A DNA stretch of 64,000 nucleotides. It comes from an uncultured Bacteroidota bacterium (GTDB taxonomy: Bacteria; Bacteroidota; Bacteroidia; Flavobacteriales; Flavobacteriaceae). Position 1 is the first letter of the stretch. Every line of letters starts with the position of its first letter. Where the stretch lies: positions 1 to 64,000 of the forward strand of contig CAILWV010000003.1 of assembly GCA_903838055.1 (NCBI GenBank), in the 5' to 3' direction. The position numbers and the translations under genes are program-made. Positions 20,591 through 29,767 of the stretch are shown one piece after another. The notes below the pieces were generated by a model. The model saw only the letters and a program-made list of their open reading frames with translations, was not told the DNA's origin and searched no databases.

Positions 20591-20878
20591 TTAACCTAAA
20601 TATTTTATAATCAAAAAAATATAAATCAAAATTATTGTTGCATGAATTATAATTGAAAAAATGTTAGTTTTCGCTCTGTAATAATATTGCCAAATATTTT
20701 TTAACAAGAGTATCAAAGCTATTAATGGCATTACAATTGGCGCAATAGTTTCAAGAATCATCATTACGTTTCCTGATGGAATAATTTTATATCTGATAAT
20801 AATCAAAAAAATATAAATTGTATAAAACGACAGTGTTAAAAATGCACTTTTATATTTTGGATTTTCTATATTAATCAT
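20591..20878 (-). CDS. Hypothetical small membrane protein
   Basis: 95 aa, three hydrophobic segments, tightly packed in the run. Confidence 0.65.
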   Translation of the reverse strand: MINIENPKYKSAFLTLSFYTIYIFLIIIRYKIIPSGNVMMILETIAPIVMPLIALILLLKNIWQYYYRAKTNIFSIIIHATIILIYIFLIIKYLG

Positions 20879-20882
20879 TCAA

Positions 20883-21479
20883 CTAATTCTTTTTAAACTC
20901 TTCTAATGTTTTATAAAACGCTTCTTGTGTTGGTCTGTCTTTTGGAATTTCTCGCAAAGGCTCTACTGCTTTTAATGTTTCATAACATTCTTTTGGCAAT
21001 TGCTGATACAAAGCAGTTCCTTTGGTTTTCCATTCTATCATTTCGTCAGAAACATCTTTTATTATTGTTGCAGGATTTCCAACTACCATTTTCCGGTTTG
21101 GAATTTGGGTCCCAGCTTTAATGAAACTTAATGCTCCAACTATACATTCATCGCCAACAGTCACCTCATCCATTATTACAGCATTCATTCCGATAAGGGA
21201 ATTTTCACCAATGTTGGCTCCGTGAATAATTGCTCCGTGACCAATATGAGCTCCGGCTTTTAAAACCATCGTCTTTCCAGGAAACATGTGAATGGTACAA
21301 TTTTCCTGCACATTGCAACCATCTTCTATAATGATTTCACCCCAATCACCCCTAATAGCCGCTCCTGGACCGACATAAACGTTTTTCCCAATAATCACAT
21401 TACCAGTTACCGCGGCTTGCGGATGGATAAAACTACTTTCGTGTATGACTGGGATGAACCCTTTAAATTCGTAAATCAT
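20883..21479 (-). CDS. PaaY-like gamma-carbonic-anhydrase family hexapeptide protein
   Basis: VIIGKNVYVGPGAAIRGDWG, NCTIHMFPGKTMVLKAGAHIGHGAIIHGANIGENSLIGMNAVIMD; within the paa cluster. Confidence 0.85.
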   Translation of the reverse strand: MIYEFKGFIPVIHESSFIHPQAAVTGNVIIGKNVYVGPGAAIRGDWGEIIIEDGCNVQENCTIHMFPGKTMVLKAGAHIGHGAIIHGANIGENSLIGMNAVIMDEVTVGDECIVGALSFIKAGTQIPNRKMVVGNPATIIKDVSDEMIEWKTKGTALYQQLPKECYETLKAVEPLREIPKDRPTQEAFYKTLEEFKKN

Positions 21480-21482
21480 TAT

Positions 21483-21515
21483 TTTTGGATATGGGTTTTA
21501 GATTTTGGGATCTAA
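21483..21515. repeat. Intergenic copy of the G/T-rich repeat
   Basis: TTTTGGATATGGGTTTTAGATTTTGGGATC; shares TGGGTTTTAGATTTTGG with 20217..20280. Confidence 0.7.
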
Positions 21516-21551
21516 GTTTTCACTCCTACCTAACACCCCAAACCTTATACC

Positions 21552-22301
21552 TTATTTAAATTTCTTCAATGTTTCTTTAGTAAAATCAGATAATACTAAT
21601 CTTCCGCTGATGGCGGCTCTTTCGGCTAATAAATTGTCCCAATCTTCAGTACCTCTCCAAAATACCTTTTTCATTTCGAGCATGGCTTCTGGATTATAAG
21701 TACATAAATGTTCTGCGAATTTATTTACTGCTTCATCCAATTCTTGGATACTTTCAAAAACATTAGCAAACAATCCTTTCTCTTTAGCCCAATTGGCTTC
21801 GTAAAAAGAATTAGCATCAATAGCAATTTGAGACATGGCAGAAACTCCCATTTTTCTTTCTATAGCTGGCGACACAACGAATGGTCCAATTCCAACATTT
21901 AATTCTGATAATTTTATGGCTGCAAATTTAGTAGCCATGCAATAATCTGTTGCTGCTGCAATTCCTACTCCCCCACCAACGGTTTTTCCTTGAATTCGGC
22001 CTATAATAAATTTAGGACATTTTCGCATGGCGTTAATTACATTAGCAAATCCTGAGAAAAATACTTTTCCTGTAGCGGCATCGTTTATTGAAATTAATTC
22101 TTGAAAACTTGCTCCAGCACAAAAGGTTCTGTCTCCGCCACTTTTTAGGATGATGACTTTTACATCAGAAAGGTTCCCTACTTCAGTAATCGTATTAGCT
22201 AATTGTGCCAAAATAGAACCTGGCAACGAGTTTTGTTCCGGATGAAAAAACTCAATTGTGGCAATGTGATTTTCTATATTATGTTTTACGTATGCGTCCA
22301 T
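21552..22301 (-). CDS. Enoyl-CoA hydratase/isomerase family protein (PaaF-like candidate)
   Basis: DRTFCAGASFQELISI, IIGRIQGKTVGGGVGIAAATDYCMAT. Confidence 0.88.
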   Translation of the reverse strand: MDAYVKHNIENHIATIEFFHPEQNSLPGSILAQLANTITEVGNLSDVKVIILKSGGDRTFCAGASFQELISINDAATGKVFFSGFANVINAMRKCPKFIIGRIQGKTVGGGVGIAAATDYCMATKFAAIKLSELNVGIGPFVVSPAIERKMGVSAMSQIAIDANSFYEANWAKEKGLFANVFESIQELDEAVNKFAEHLCTYNPEAMLEMKKVFWRGTEDWDNLLAERAAISGRLVLSDFTKETLKKFK

Positions 22302-22349
22302 TTTATATTTAAAGTTTTTAAAACAATAAGATTTAATATTTTTTATTTT

Positions 22350-22430
22350 TAGCCCTGATAGTAGCGATATCCTTTTTCTTTTTTCTTTAAAAAGGAAAAG
22401 ATTAAGCGAATAGCAGGATTAGCTTCTAAT
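22350..22430 (+). ncRNA. Flavo-1-like structured intergenic element, copy 2
   Basis: TAGCCCTGATAGTAGCGATATCCTTTTTC...AAAAGGAAAAGATTAAGCGAATAGCAGGATTAGCTTCTAA; conserved ends, internal CTTTTTC/GGAAAAG pairing. Confidence 0.65.
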
Positions 22431-22437
22431 CCTAATT

Positions 22438-24933
22438 TTACAAAATATTGAACTGTTCAAAATGATGGTTCAAATGTTTTCGTTCCAATAAATAGGATTC
22501 ATATTTATTTAATTCTCCAAAAACCATGTTCTTCATAACAGCTTCAGGATTTTGTTTGAAAAAAGTTTTATATACTTCTCTTGCTTCAAAAAATTTAGCC
22601 TTTGCTGTATCAAAATCTGCATGTATTAAATTTTCTACCTCGCCTTTTTTCATGGTTGGAAAAGCGGTGCCTCTCGGAAACTTTTCAAAATTATATAAGG
22701 AGTTATGTACTTTATCCAAAATCTTTTCGGGAGTTGCAATTTCAAAATCTTGAATTTCTCCAGACATTATTTTATAACCATTCTCCAAATGTTCTAATAA
22801 ATGTTGGGGAGTTAAAATTCCCCATTGTGGTTTAGAATTTTCAGTTAATTTATGGATGCATTCTGCTATTTTTTCATCGGTCATTTCAACAAAAACTTCT
22901 TGTTTTTTCTCTACCATTGTCAATATTGTCGCCACTGCAACCAACTCATCACTGGTATCAAAAACCTCCACAAACCATTTTACAATTCCACTTGGATGTT
23001 CGGCAGAAGCCACATCTCTATCTACTTTTTGTTTGCATGTCAAGCGCACATAAACGGTATCATTATGGTATATTGGACGTAAGAAACGGCACTCTTCCAA
23101 TCCATAATTTGCCGCCACGGGCCCTTTATTTGGATAAACAAACAACCCAGCTGCGGCTGCCAAAATAAAGTAACCATGGGCAGTTCTTTTCTTGAAAATA
23201 CTTCCGTCTAGCGAAGTAATATCGGTATGCGCATAGAAATGATCCCAAGTCAAGTTGGCAAAATTAATAATGTCGGTATCGGTAACGGTTCTATTATTTG
23301 TTCGCAACGACATTCCGGGTTGGATATCTTCCCAATGGTACTGAAATGGGTGTTGTGTAATTTCTTTGTAAGCTGAATTTGCTTGGTAAATTCCGGTGAT
23401 TTCTGTTAAGGTTGTTGGAGTTCCTTGAATGGCACAACGTTGCATGTAATGAGTAATACCACGAACACCACCCATCTCTTCTCCACCGCCAGCACGCCCT
23501 GGACCTCCGTGAACTAATAATGGTAATGGCGAGCCATGACCGGTACTTTGTTTCGCATTTTCGCGATTTAACACTAAAATTCTACCGTGGTGAGAAGCGG
23601 CATTTATAACATATTCTTTGGCTATAGCATCTGAATTAGTTACAATAGAAGATACTAAAGAACCTTTACCCATTTGAGCTAATTCGATCGCTTCGTCCAA
23701 ATTTTTATATGGCATTAGAGTTGAAACAGGTCCAAATGCTTCTGTTTCATGTACTGCTATATTTTGAAATGGGTTATCTTCTCTTAGTAAAATTGGATTT
23801 ACAAAAGCACCTTTAGAATCAGCGCCAATTAAATTTACTTTTTCAAAATCACCATAAACAATTTTGGCAGTTTGTGACAATTCCGAAACTCTATTTTTTA
23901 AAACCTCCACCTGGTCTTTACTAACCAATGCACCCATGCGTACCTCTTTTAATCTTGGATCTCCAACGGTAACTTTTTCTAATGAATTAGAAAGGGCATT
24001 TTGTACGGCATCAATTAGTTTTTCTGGAACAATCATTCGACGAATGGCAGTACATTTTTGACCAGCTTTAACTGTAATTTCGCTTCGCGCCTGATTGATA
24101 AATAAATCAAATTCAGGTGTACCAGGAACGGCGTCTTCACCTAAAATCGAGGCATTCAATGAATCGGCTTCCATTGTAAACGGGACAGCTTCTTGGATAA
24201 TTCTGGGATGAGATTTCAATAATCTTCCTGTTGTAGCCGAACCTGTAAATGTAATCACATCTTGACTTTCAATGGTATCGAAAATATTTTTGGCAGTTCC
24301 GCTAATAAGCTGCAAAGCACCTTCTGGCAAAATATTAGAAGCTATAATTTCTCTCACTACGGCTTCTGTTAAATAAGCAGTAACTGGTGCTGGCAAAACA
24401 ACGGCTGGCATTCCGGCCATCCAATTAACAGCACATTTTTCTAGCATTCCCCAAATTGGAAAATTAAACGCATTAATATGAATTGCAACTCCTTTTTTGG
24501 GAACCAAAATGTGATGGGCCATGAAACGACCTCCTTTTGATAAATCAATTGGATCGCCTTCCACATGATAAGGCTGATTAGGAAATAACTTTCGCAAAGA
24601 GGCATTAGCATATAAATTTCCGAATCCACCTTCAATATCAATCCATGAATCTACTCGTGTTGCTCCAGTTTTATAACTAATTTCATAAAATGCTTCTTTG
24701 CGTTTGGTTAAATACATGGCCAAACTTTTAAGCATATTTCCGCGTTCTTGGAAAGTCATTTTACGCAATTTTTCACCGCCTTTGGTTCTTCCATAATGCA
24801 AAATAGCAGGAATATCCAATCCTTCAACAGAAGTTTCAGCAATAAATTCACCTGTTACCGCATCGTAAGTGGCTTTTCCTTCACCAATAGCCGATGTCCA
24901 TTTTCCAAGTACGTAATGTTGAGTTTTATTCAT
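22438..24933 (-). CDS. paaZ: PaaZ-type bifunctional aldehyde dehydrogenase / oxepin-CoA hydrolase with C-terminal DinB/DUF1569-like extension
   Basis: ALDH part (FTGSATTGRLLK, GQKCTAIRRM), MaoC-like hydratase (WDHFYAHTD, RTAHGYFILAAAAGLFV), then ~145 extra residues starting EVFVEMTDEKIAECIHK and ending LNHHFEQFNIL. Confidence 0.93.
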   Translation of the reverse strand: MNKTQHYVLGKWTSAIGEGKATYDAVTGEFIAETSVEGLDIPAILHYGRTKGGEKLRKMTFQERGNMLKSLAMYLTKRKEAFYEISYKTGATRVDSWIDIEGGFGNLYANASLRKLFPNQPYHVEGDPIDLSKGGRFMAHHILVPKKGVAIHINAFNFPIWGMLEKCAVNWMAGMPAVVLPAPVTAYLTEAVVREIIASNILPEGALQLISGTAKNIFDTIESQDVITFTGSATTGRLLKSHPRIIQEAVPFTMEADSLNASILGEDAVPGTPEFDLFINQARSEITVKAGQKCTAIRRMIVPEKLIDAVQNALSNSLEKVTVGDPRLKEVRMGALVSKDQVEVLKNRVSELSQTAKIVYGDFEKVNLIGADSKGAFVNPILLREDNPFQNIAVHETEAFGPVSTLMPYKNLDEAIELAQMGKGSLVSSIVTNSDAIAKEYVINAASHHGRILVLNRENAKQSTGHGSPLPLLVHGGPGRAGGGEEMGGVRGITHYMQRCAIQGTPTTLTEITGIYQANSAYKEITQHPFQYHWEDIQPGMSLRTNNRTVTDTDIINFANLTWDHFYAHTDITSLDGSIFKKRTAHGYFILAAAAGLFVYPNKGPVAANYGLEECRFLRPIYHNDTVYVRLTCKQKVDRDVASAEHPSGIVKWFVEVFDTSDELVAVATILTMVEKKQEVFVEMTDEKIAECIHKLTENSKPQWGILTPQHLLEHLENGYKIMSGEIQDFEIATPEKILDKVHNSLYNFEKFPRGTAFPTMKKGEVENLIHADFDTAKAKFFEAREVYKTFFKQNPEAVMKNMVFGELNKYESYLLERKHLNHHFEQFNIL

Positions 24934-24986
24934 ACTTTTTTATTTGATTGTTGATTCAAAAAGTTCAAAATTCAAAAATCGTTAGT

Positions 24987-26189
24987 CTATTCTCTTTCAA
25001 TAATTACCGCATAACCTTGTCCAACACCAATACACATGGTTACTAATGCATATCTTTTTTGCGTTAATTGCAATTCTAATGCAGCAGAATATAAAATTCT
25101 AGCGCCTGTTACTCCAAGTGGATGACCGATTGCAATGGCTCCACCATTTGGATTTATTCTTGAATCATTATCTTTTAATCCTAATTCTCTAATGCAAGCA
25201 ATACTTTGTGCTGCAAAAGCTTCATTAAGCTCTATAATATCTATTTGATCTAGAGTTAATCCTGCTTTTTCTAACGCTTTTTTTGATGCTTCAACAGGAC
25301 CAATACCCATTACTCTTGGCTCTACTCCTACAGCGGCTGAACTTACTATTCGCGCCAAAGGTTTCAAGTTATATTTTTGCACCGCTTCTGCAGAAGCAAT
25401 AATAGTTGCTGCAGCACCGTCATTTAACCCAGAAGAATTTCCGGCAGTTACGCTTCCATCTTTTTTGAATGCAGGGCGAAGTTTAGCCAATCCATCCATA
25501 GAAGTGGTTGGCTTTACAAATTCGTCTTTTGAAAAAAGTAAGGCATCCCCTTTTCGTTGCAGAATTTCAACAGTAACAATTTCTTTTGCCAATCTACCTG
25601 AAGATTGAGCTGCAGCTGCTTTTTGTTGGCTATGCAAAGCAAAAGCATCTTGATCTTCACGAGTAATATTATATTTTTCAACTAAATTTTCGGCGGTTTC
25701 ACCCATTGCATCCGTACCGTACATAGCATGCATTTTAGGATTTACAAAGCGCCAGCCAAAACTAGAGTCGTACATTTTAGAATCGGTTCCATAGGCAGAA
25801 GATGGTTTAGAAACAACTAATGGACCACGAGTCATATTCTCAACTCCACCAGCAATAAAAACATGTCCATCGCCAGCTTTTATTGCACGACTAGCGTGAA
25901 TAATTGCAGACAAACCAGAGCTACACAAGCGATTTACCGTTTCACCAGGAACTGTATAAGGCAATCCCGCTAATAATAAAGACATACGCGCCACATTTCT
26001 ATTATCATCACCGGCTTGATTAGCACATCCAAGAATTACATCATCGTAAGCATCCAATGGAATTGTTGGGTTTTTATCGGTCACCGATTTAATTACTAAA
26101 GCTCCTAAATCGTCAGCACGAACTGATGCTAGTGTTCCTTGGTAACTTCCAATTGGAGTTCGAACTCCGTCTATAATATATGCTTCCAT
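24987..26189 (-). CDS. paaJ: 3-oxoadipyl-CoA/acetyl-CoA acyltransferase (PaaJ/PcaF)
   Basis: Thiolase motifs VNRLCSSGLSAIIHASRAI, NPNGGAIAIGHPLGVTGARI, CIGVGQG; in the paa operon. Confidence 0.92.
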   Translation of the reverse strand: MEAYIIDGVRTPIGSYQGTLASVRADDLGALVIKSVTDKNPTIPLDAYDDVILGCANQAGDDNRNVARMSLLLAGLPYTVPGETVNRLCSSGLSAIIHASRAIKAGDGHVFIAGGVENMTRGPLVVSKPSSAYGTDSKMYDSSFGWRFVNPKMHAMYGTDAMGETAENLVEKYNITREDQDAFALHSQQKAAAAQSSGRLAKEIVTVEILQRKGDALLFSKDEFVKPTTSMDGLAKLRPAFKKDGSVTAGNSSGLNDGAAATIIASAEAVQKYNLKPLARIVSSAAVGVEPRVMGIGPVEASKKALEKAGLTLDQIDIIELNEAFAAQSIACIRELGLKDNDSRINPNGGAIAIGHPLGVTGARILYSAALELQLTQKRYALVTMCIGVGQGYAVIIERE

Positions 26190-26195
26190 TTCGAT

Positions 26196-26233
26196 AATTA
26201 TGAATTATTAGTTATAAATTATTAGTTATGAAC
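26196..26233. repeat. Terminal inverted repeat, paaJ-proximal side of the four-helix-bundle gene
   Basis: AATTATGAATTATTAGTTATAAATTATTAGTTATGAAC; inverted relative to 26584..26612, with an internal partial duplication. Confidence 0.8.
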
Positions 26234-26587
26234 TTGTATATTTTTCTTTGTTGTAATAATTATACTTTTAATTATTTTTAAAACTTCTGTTGTTTGTTTG
26301 TAGATTGGATTAAAATCTATCTCCTCAATATATTTTGTTGCATTTAATAATTCAAGCCAATATAATGATTCATCACATTCTTTTTGTGCTATAGCCAACT
26401 TATGAATAAAATCTAATTTACTTTGAGCATTTACAGCTTCTCTTACATTAGCTCCAACAGAAGTTATTGATCTTAAAAACTGTTTACTCATTACAAATTC
26501 CTTCCTTTCAGTTACTAAATATTTATAAAAATTAACCCCTGAAATTGCTAAATCAAAACTCTTAACTTTTATTATACTTTCACTCAT
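26222..26587 (-). CDS. Four helix bundle protein (23S rRNA intervening-sequence protein / Avd-like family)
   Basis: SKQFLRSITSVGANVREAVNAQSKLDFIHKLAIAQKECDESLYWLELL is the family hallmark; start and stop codons are embedded in the flanking inverted repeats. Confidence 0.93.
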   Translation of the reverse strand: MSESIIKVKSFDLAISGVNFYKYLVTERKEFVMSKQFLRSITSVGANVREAVNAQSKLDFIHKLAIAQKECDESLYWLELLNATKYIEEIDFNPIYKQTTEVLKIIKSIIITTKKNIQVHN

Positions 26588-26612
26588 AACTAATAATTAT
26601 TAATTCATAATT
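26584..26612. repeat. Terminal inverted repeat, paaI-proximal side of the four-helix-bundle gene
   Basis: TCATAACTAATAATTATTAATTCATAATT; reverse complement AATTATGAATTAATAATTATTAGTTATGA matches 26196..26233. Confidence 0.8.
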
Positions 26613-26614
26613 AA

Positions 26615-27019
26615 TCAATCCCATTCCTTTTGAGTGCGATACACCACGCCTTTAAATAGCGCTACCATCTCATCTCCTCTTTTTACTTCAATTATATTGA
26701 ATCCCAATTTGTTATTTACTTTTTCAATTACGGATTCGGCAACTAAATAATCGCCTTCGTTTACTGCTTCAATATGATTTATTGAAGTTTCAATTGAAAC
26801 CGCAAACTTTCCATGGGTATTTGCAGCAAATCCAAAAGCAGTATCTGCTAAAGAATATGTTATTCCGCCATGTGCTTTATTCATGCTGTTCAACATTTCT
26901 TTACGAACAGTCATAGCCACTTTGCAACGCCCAATTTCGCATTCTAAAATTTCGATACCAAGCCATTGGCTGTAGGCATCTTGAGAAAGCATTTTATATG
27001 GTATTTTTGTTCCTTCCAT
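26615..27019 (-). CDS. paaI: PaaI-type hotdog thioesterase
   Basis: LNSMNKAHGGITYSLADTAFGFAANTHGKFAVSIETSINHI. Confidence 0.9.
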   Translation of the reverse strand: MEGTKIPYKMLSQDAYSQWLGIEILECEIGRCKVAMTVRKEMLNSMNKAHGGITYSLADTAFGFAANTHGKFAVSIETSINHIEAVNEGDYLVAESVIEKVNNKLGFNIIEVKRGDEMVALFKGVVYRTQKEWD

Positions 27020-27036
27020 AATGATTTATTTAATCG

Positions 27037-28266
27037 TTAATTTAAAAACCTACTACCTGCTTTTGCCATTCTTCTTAGAATCGGACTACATCTATATCTA
27101 TCCTCATGGTATTCATTGTAAAGTGCATCAAGTTTTTCAACACACCAATTTATTCCAAGTTCATCAGCCCATTCTAATAATCCTTTTGGGTAATTCACTC
27201 CTTTAGTCATCGCATTATCAATGTCTTTTGCAGAAGCAATATTCAAAAACAAAGTATCTGCAGCTTCATTAATCAGCATTACAACTACTCGTTCAAAAAT
27301 AGATTTTGCCAGTTCATTATCTTCTTTAGGTTTTGGCATTTCTAGATTATAATCATAAAAACCTCTACCTGTTTTCTTACCTAAAAACCCTGCTTCTACC
27401 AAACGTTTTTGAGTGAAAGACGGCTTGAACTTCGGATCAAAATAAAAAGCATTAAAAACAGTTTCGGTAACGGTATAATTGACATCATGACCAATAAAAT
27501 CCATTAATTCAAATGGCCCCATTCGGAAGCCACCAATAGTTTTTAAAGCCCAATCAATCGTTACTAAATCGGCTATTCCCTCTTCATAAATCCTTATGCT
27601 TTCGCTATAATAAGATCGTGCTACACGATTTACAATAAAACCGGGAGTATCTTTGGCGACAGCTACTACTTTTTTCCAATCGGAGATAATTTGCACTACT
27701 TTTTCTAAAACTAGGTCACTCGTTTGTACAGCAGGAATTACTTCCACCAATTGCATTAATGGTGCTGGATTAAAAAAGTGAATTCCAATGACGCGATCAG
27801 GATTTTTACATGATGCAGCAATGGAAGCTATAGAAAGTGACGAAGTGTTGGATGCCAGAATAGTGTTTTTAGAAACTAGTTCTTCCAATTCTGAGAATAC
27901 CTTTCGCTTGACTTCCAAATTTTCAACAATTGCTTCAAGGACTAGATCGGAATCTGCCAAATCTTTAATTGAACTTACATAAGAAATATTACTTTGAATT
28001 CGACTTTTTTCAGCAGTATCTATTTTTGCTTTTTCAACCAATTTAGATAAAGTAACTTCCAAAGCATTTTTGCTTTTAGCTAAAGCATCTTGATTTAAAT
28101 CGAATAATTTTACTACACAACCAGCTGTCGATGCTACTTGTGCAATACCACTTCCCATAGTTCCAGAGCCAATTACTGCAATGTGAATTAACGATTGCTG
28201 ATTTGCGTTTGTTGAACCGAGAGCTGTGCTCGAATTGTCGGAGTATTTTTGATTTTTTTCGTCCAT
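27037..28266 (-). CDS. paaH: 3-hydroxyacyl-CoA (3-hydroxyadipyl-CoA) dehydrogenase
   Basis: IGSGTMGSGIAQVASTAG, NPDRVIGIHFFNPAPLMQLVEVI, DTPGFIVNRVARSYYSE, GPFELMDFIGHDVN. Confidence 0.92.
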   Translation of the reverse strand: MDEKNQKYSDNSSTALGSTNANQQSLIHIAVIGSGTMGSGIAQVASTAGCVVKLFDLNQDALAKSKNALEVTLSKLVEKAKIDTAEKSRIQSNISYVSSIKDLADSDLVLEAIVENLEVKRKVFSELEELVSKNTILASNTSSLSIASIAASCKNPDRVIGIHFFNPAPLMQLVEVIPAVQTSDLVLEKVVQIISDWKKVVAVAKDTPGFIVNRVARSYYSESIRIYEEGIADLVTIDWALKTIGGFRMGPFELMDFIGHDVNYTVTETVFNAFYFDPKFKPSFTQKRLVEAGFLGKKTGRGFYDYNLEMPKPKEDNELAKSIFERVVVMLINEAADTLFLNIASAKDIDNAMTKGVNYPKGLLEWADELGINWCVEKLDALYNEYHEDRYRCSPILRRMAKAGSRFLN

Positions 28267-28341
28267 CTTACTATTTAAATCTATTTTTTATAGAAGCTGT
28301 TTTTAAACTAGCAACAAAAATTTATATTCTTCAACCGTTAA

Positions 28342-29163
28342 TCAATTCCCTTTAAATTCTGGTTTTCTTTTTTCAACAAATGCTGTTACGCCTTCGTTAT
28401 AATCAAGGGATGAACTTGCTTCTATTTGCAAGTCGCTTTCTAATGCTAATTGTTGTTCTAAATTATTATTCATGGATTGATTTAATAATCTTTTGGTTAA
28501 TCCAATTGCTTTGGTTGGCATTTGAGCTAAATTTATTGCTAAGTTTTTCACCTCTTCATCAAATAAAGCCGTTGGAAATATTTTATAAATCATACCCATA
28601 GTTAATGCTTCGGGAGCTGTAACTTTATCGCCCAACATCATTAAAGCAGATGCTTTTTGAAAACCAATTAATCTTGGCAAAAAGAAGGTTCCAGCACTAT
28701 CAGGAACCAATCCAATTTTACTAAAAGCCTGAATAAAACTTGCATGCTCATTAGCTACTACAATATCACATGCTAAAGCAATATTTGCACCTGCACCTGC
28801 TGCAACACCATTAACTGCTGCAACAATTGGCTTTTCAATATTTCTTATTTTTTGAATGATTGGATTATAATGTTCTTCCAATATTTTACGAAAACCAGGA
28901 TTTAGCTCAGAATCTGTAACTTCTTTTAGATCTTGTCCTGCACAAAAAGCCTTCCCGTTTCCAGTAATAACAATGGCCCGAACACTACTATTAGAATCAC
29001 AATCATCTAGTGTTTTTTGCAATAGCAAAGCCATTTCACGATTGAAACTATTAAACACTTCAGGTCTGTTGAGTGAAATACACGCAACACTATTTTCAAT
29101 TTTTAATTCTATTGAATTATTGCTCATACCTTTATTTTTTTTCTCATCCCAGCTCCTATCCAA
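28342..29163 (-). CDS. paaG: 2-(1,2-epoxy-1,2-dihydrophenyl)acetyl-CoA isomerase (PaaG-type)
   Basis: GNGKAFCAGQDLKEV, AAVNGVAAGAGANIALACDIVVA, KIGLVPDSAGTFFLPRLIG. N-terminus may start at the internal MSNNSIELK. Confidence 0.88.
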   Translation of the reverse strand: MDRSWDEKKNKGMSNNSIELKIENSVACISLNRPEVFNSFNREMALLLQKTLDDCDSNSSVRAIVITGNGKAFCAGQDLKEVTDSELNPGFRKILEEHYNPIIQKIRNIEKPIVAAVNGVAAGAGANIALACDIVVANEHASFIQAFSKIGLVPDSAGTFFLPRLIGFQKASALMMLGDKVTAPEALTMGMIYKIFPTALFDEEVKNLAINLAQMPTKAIGLTKRLLNQSMNNNLEQQLALESDLQIEASSSLDYNEGVTAFVEKRKPEFKGN

Positions 29164-29185
29164 AATAAGGGCTGCAAGAGAGAAC

Positions 29186-29686
29186 TTATTTCAAACATTT
29201 AAAATAATCAAATGGTTCTAGGCACTCCTCACATTGAAAAAATGCTTTACAAGCTGTAGACCCAAACTGACTTATTAATTTAGTATTTAACGAACCACAT
29301 TGTGGACATTTAACTAATTTTTTATTTCCTAGAAGTGCATCTTTATCAGCCTCAGCAGATAAGGGAGACGCAATTCCGTATTTTTCTAATGCTAACCTTC
29401 CTTTTGGAGTAATCCAATCGGTAGTCCATGCCGGTGACAGTATCAATTCAACTTTGGCTTTATATCCTGCTTTATTAAATGCTGCATTGATATCATCTCC
29501 AATAACATCCATTGCAGGACAACCACTGTAAGTTGGTGTAATTTCTACTTCAACTATACCGTTTATTAACTCGGCAGAACGAACAACTCCCATTTCCACA
29601 ATAGACAAAACCGGAATTTCTGGATCGGATACCGTCTCCAAAATTTCAAATAATTTTTTATCAATATGTGGAAGTTGTTTTGTCAT
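29186..29686 (-). CDS. paaD: Phenylacetyl-CoA epoxidase subunit PaaD
   Basis: SDPEIPVLSIVEMGVVR, TPTYSGCPAMDVI, C-terminal zinc-ribbon CPQCGSLNTKLISQFGSTACKAFFQCEECLEPFDYFKC. Confidence 0.94.
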   Translation of the reverse strand: MTKQLPHIDKKLFEILETVSDPEIPVLSIVEMGVVRSAELINGIVEVEITPTYSGCPAMDVIGDDINAAFNKAGYKAKVELILSPAWTTDWITPKGRLALEKYGIASPLSAEADKDALLGNKKLVKCPQCGSLNTKLISQFGSTACKAFFQCEECLEPFDYFKCLK

Positions 29687-29767
29687 GCAGATTTAATTAA
29701 TTTGGAATGGATTTAAAATAAATCTATACCTATCTTCGGGAACCTCCAAAGGAGTAGAAATATAATA

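Noticed and set aside
26196-26612. A complete insertion sequence or DGR
   Set aside because: No transposase, reverse transcriptase or template/variable repeat pair near the Avd-like gene; only the repeat-flanked gene is present.
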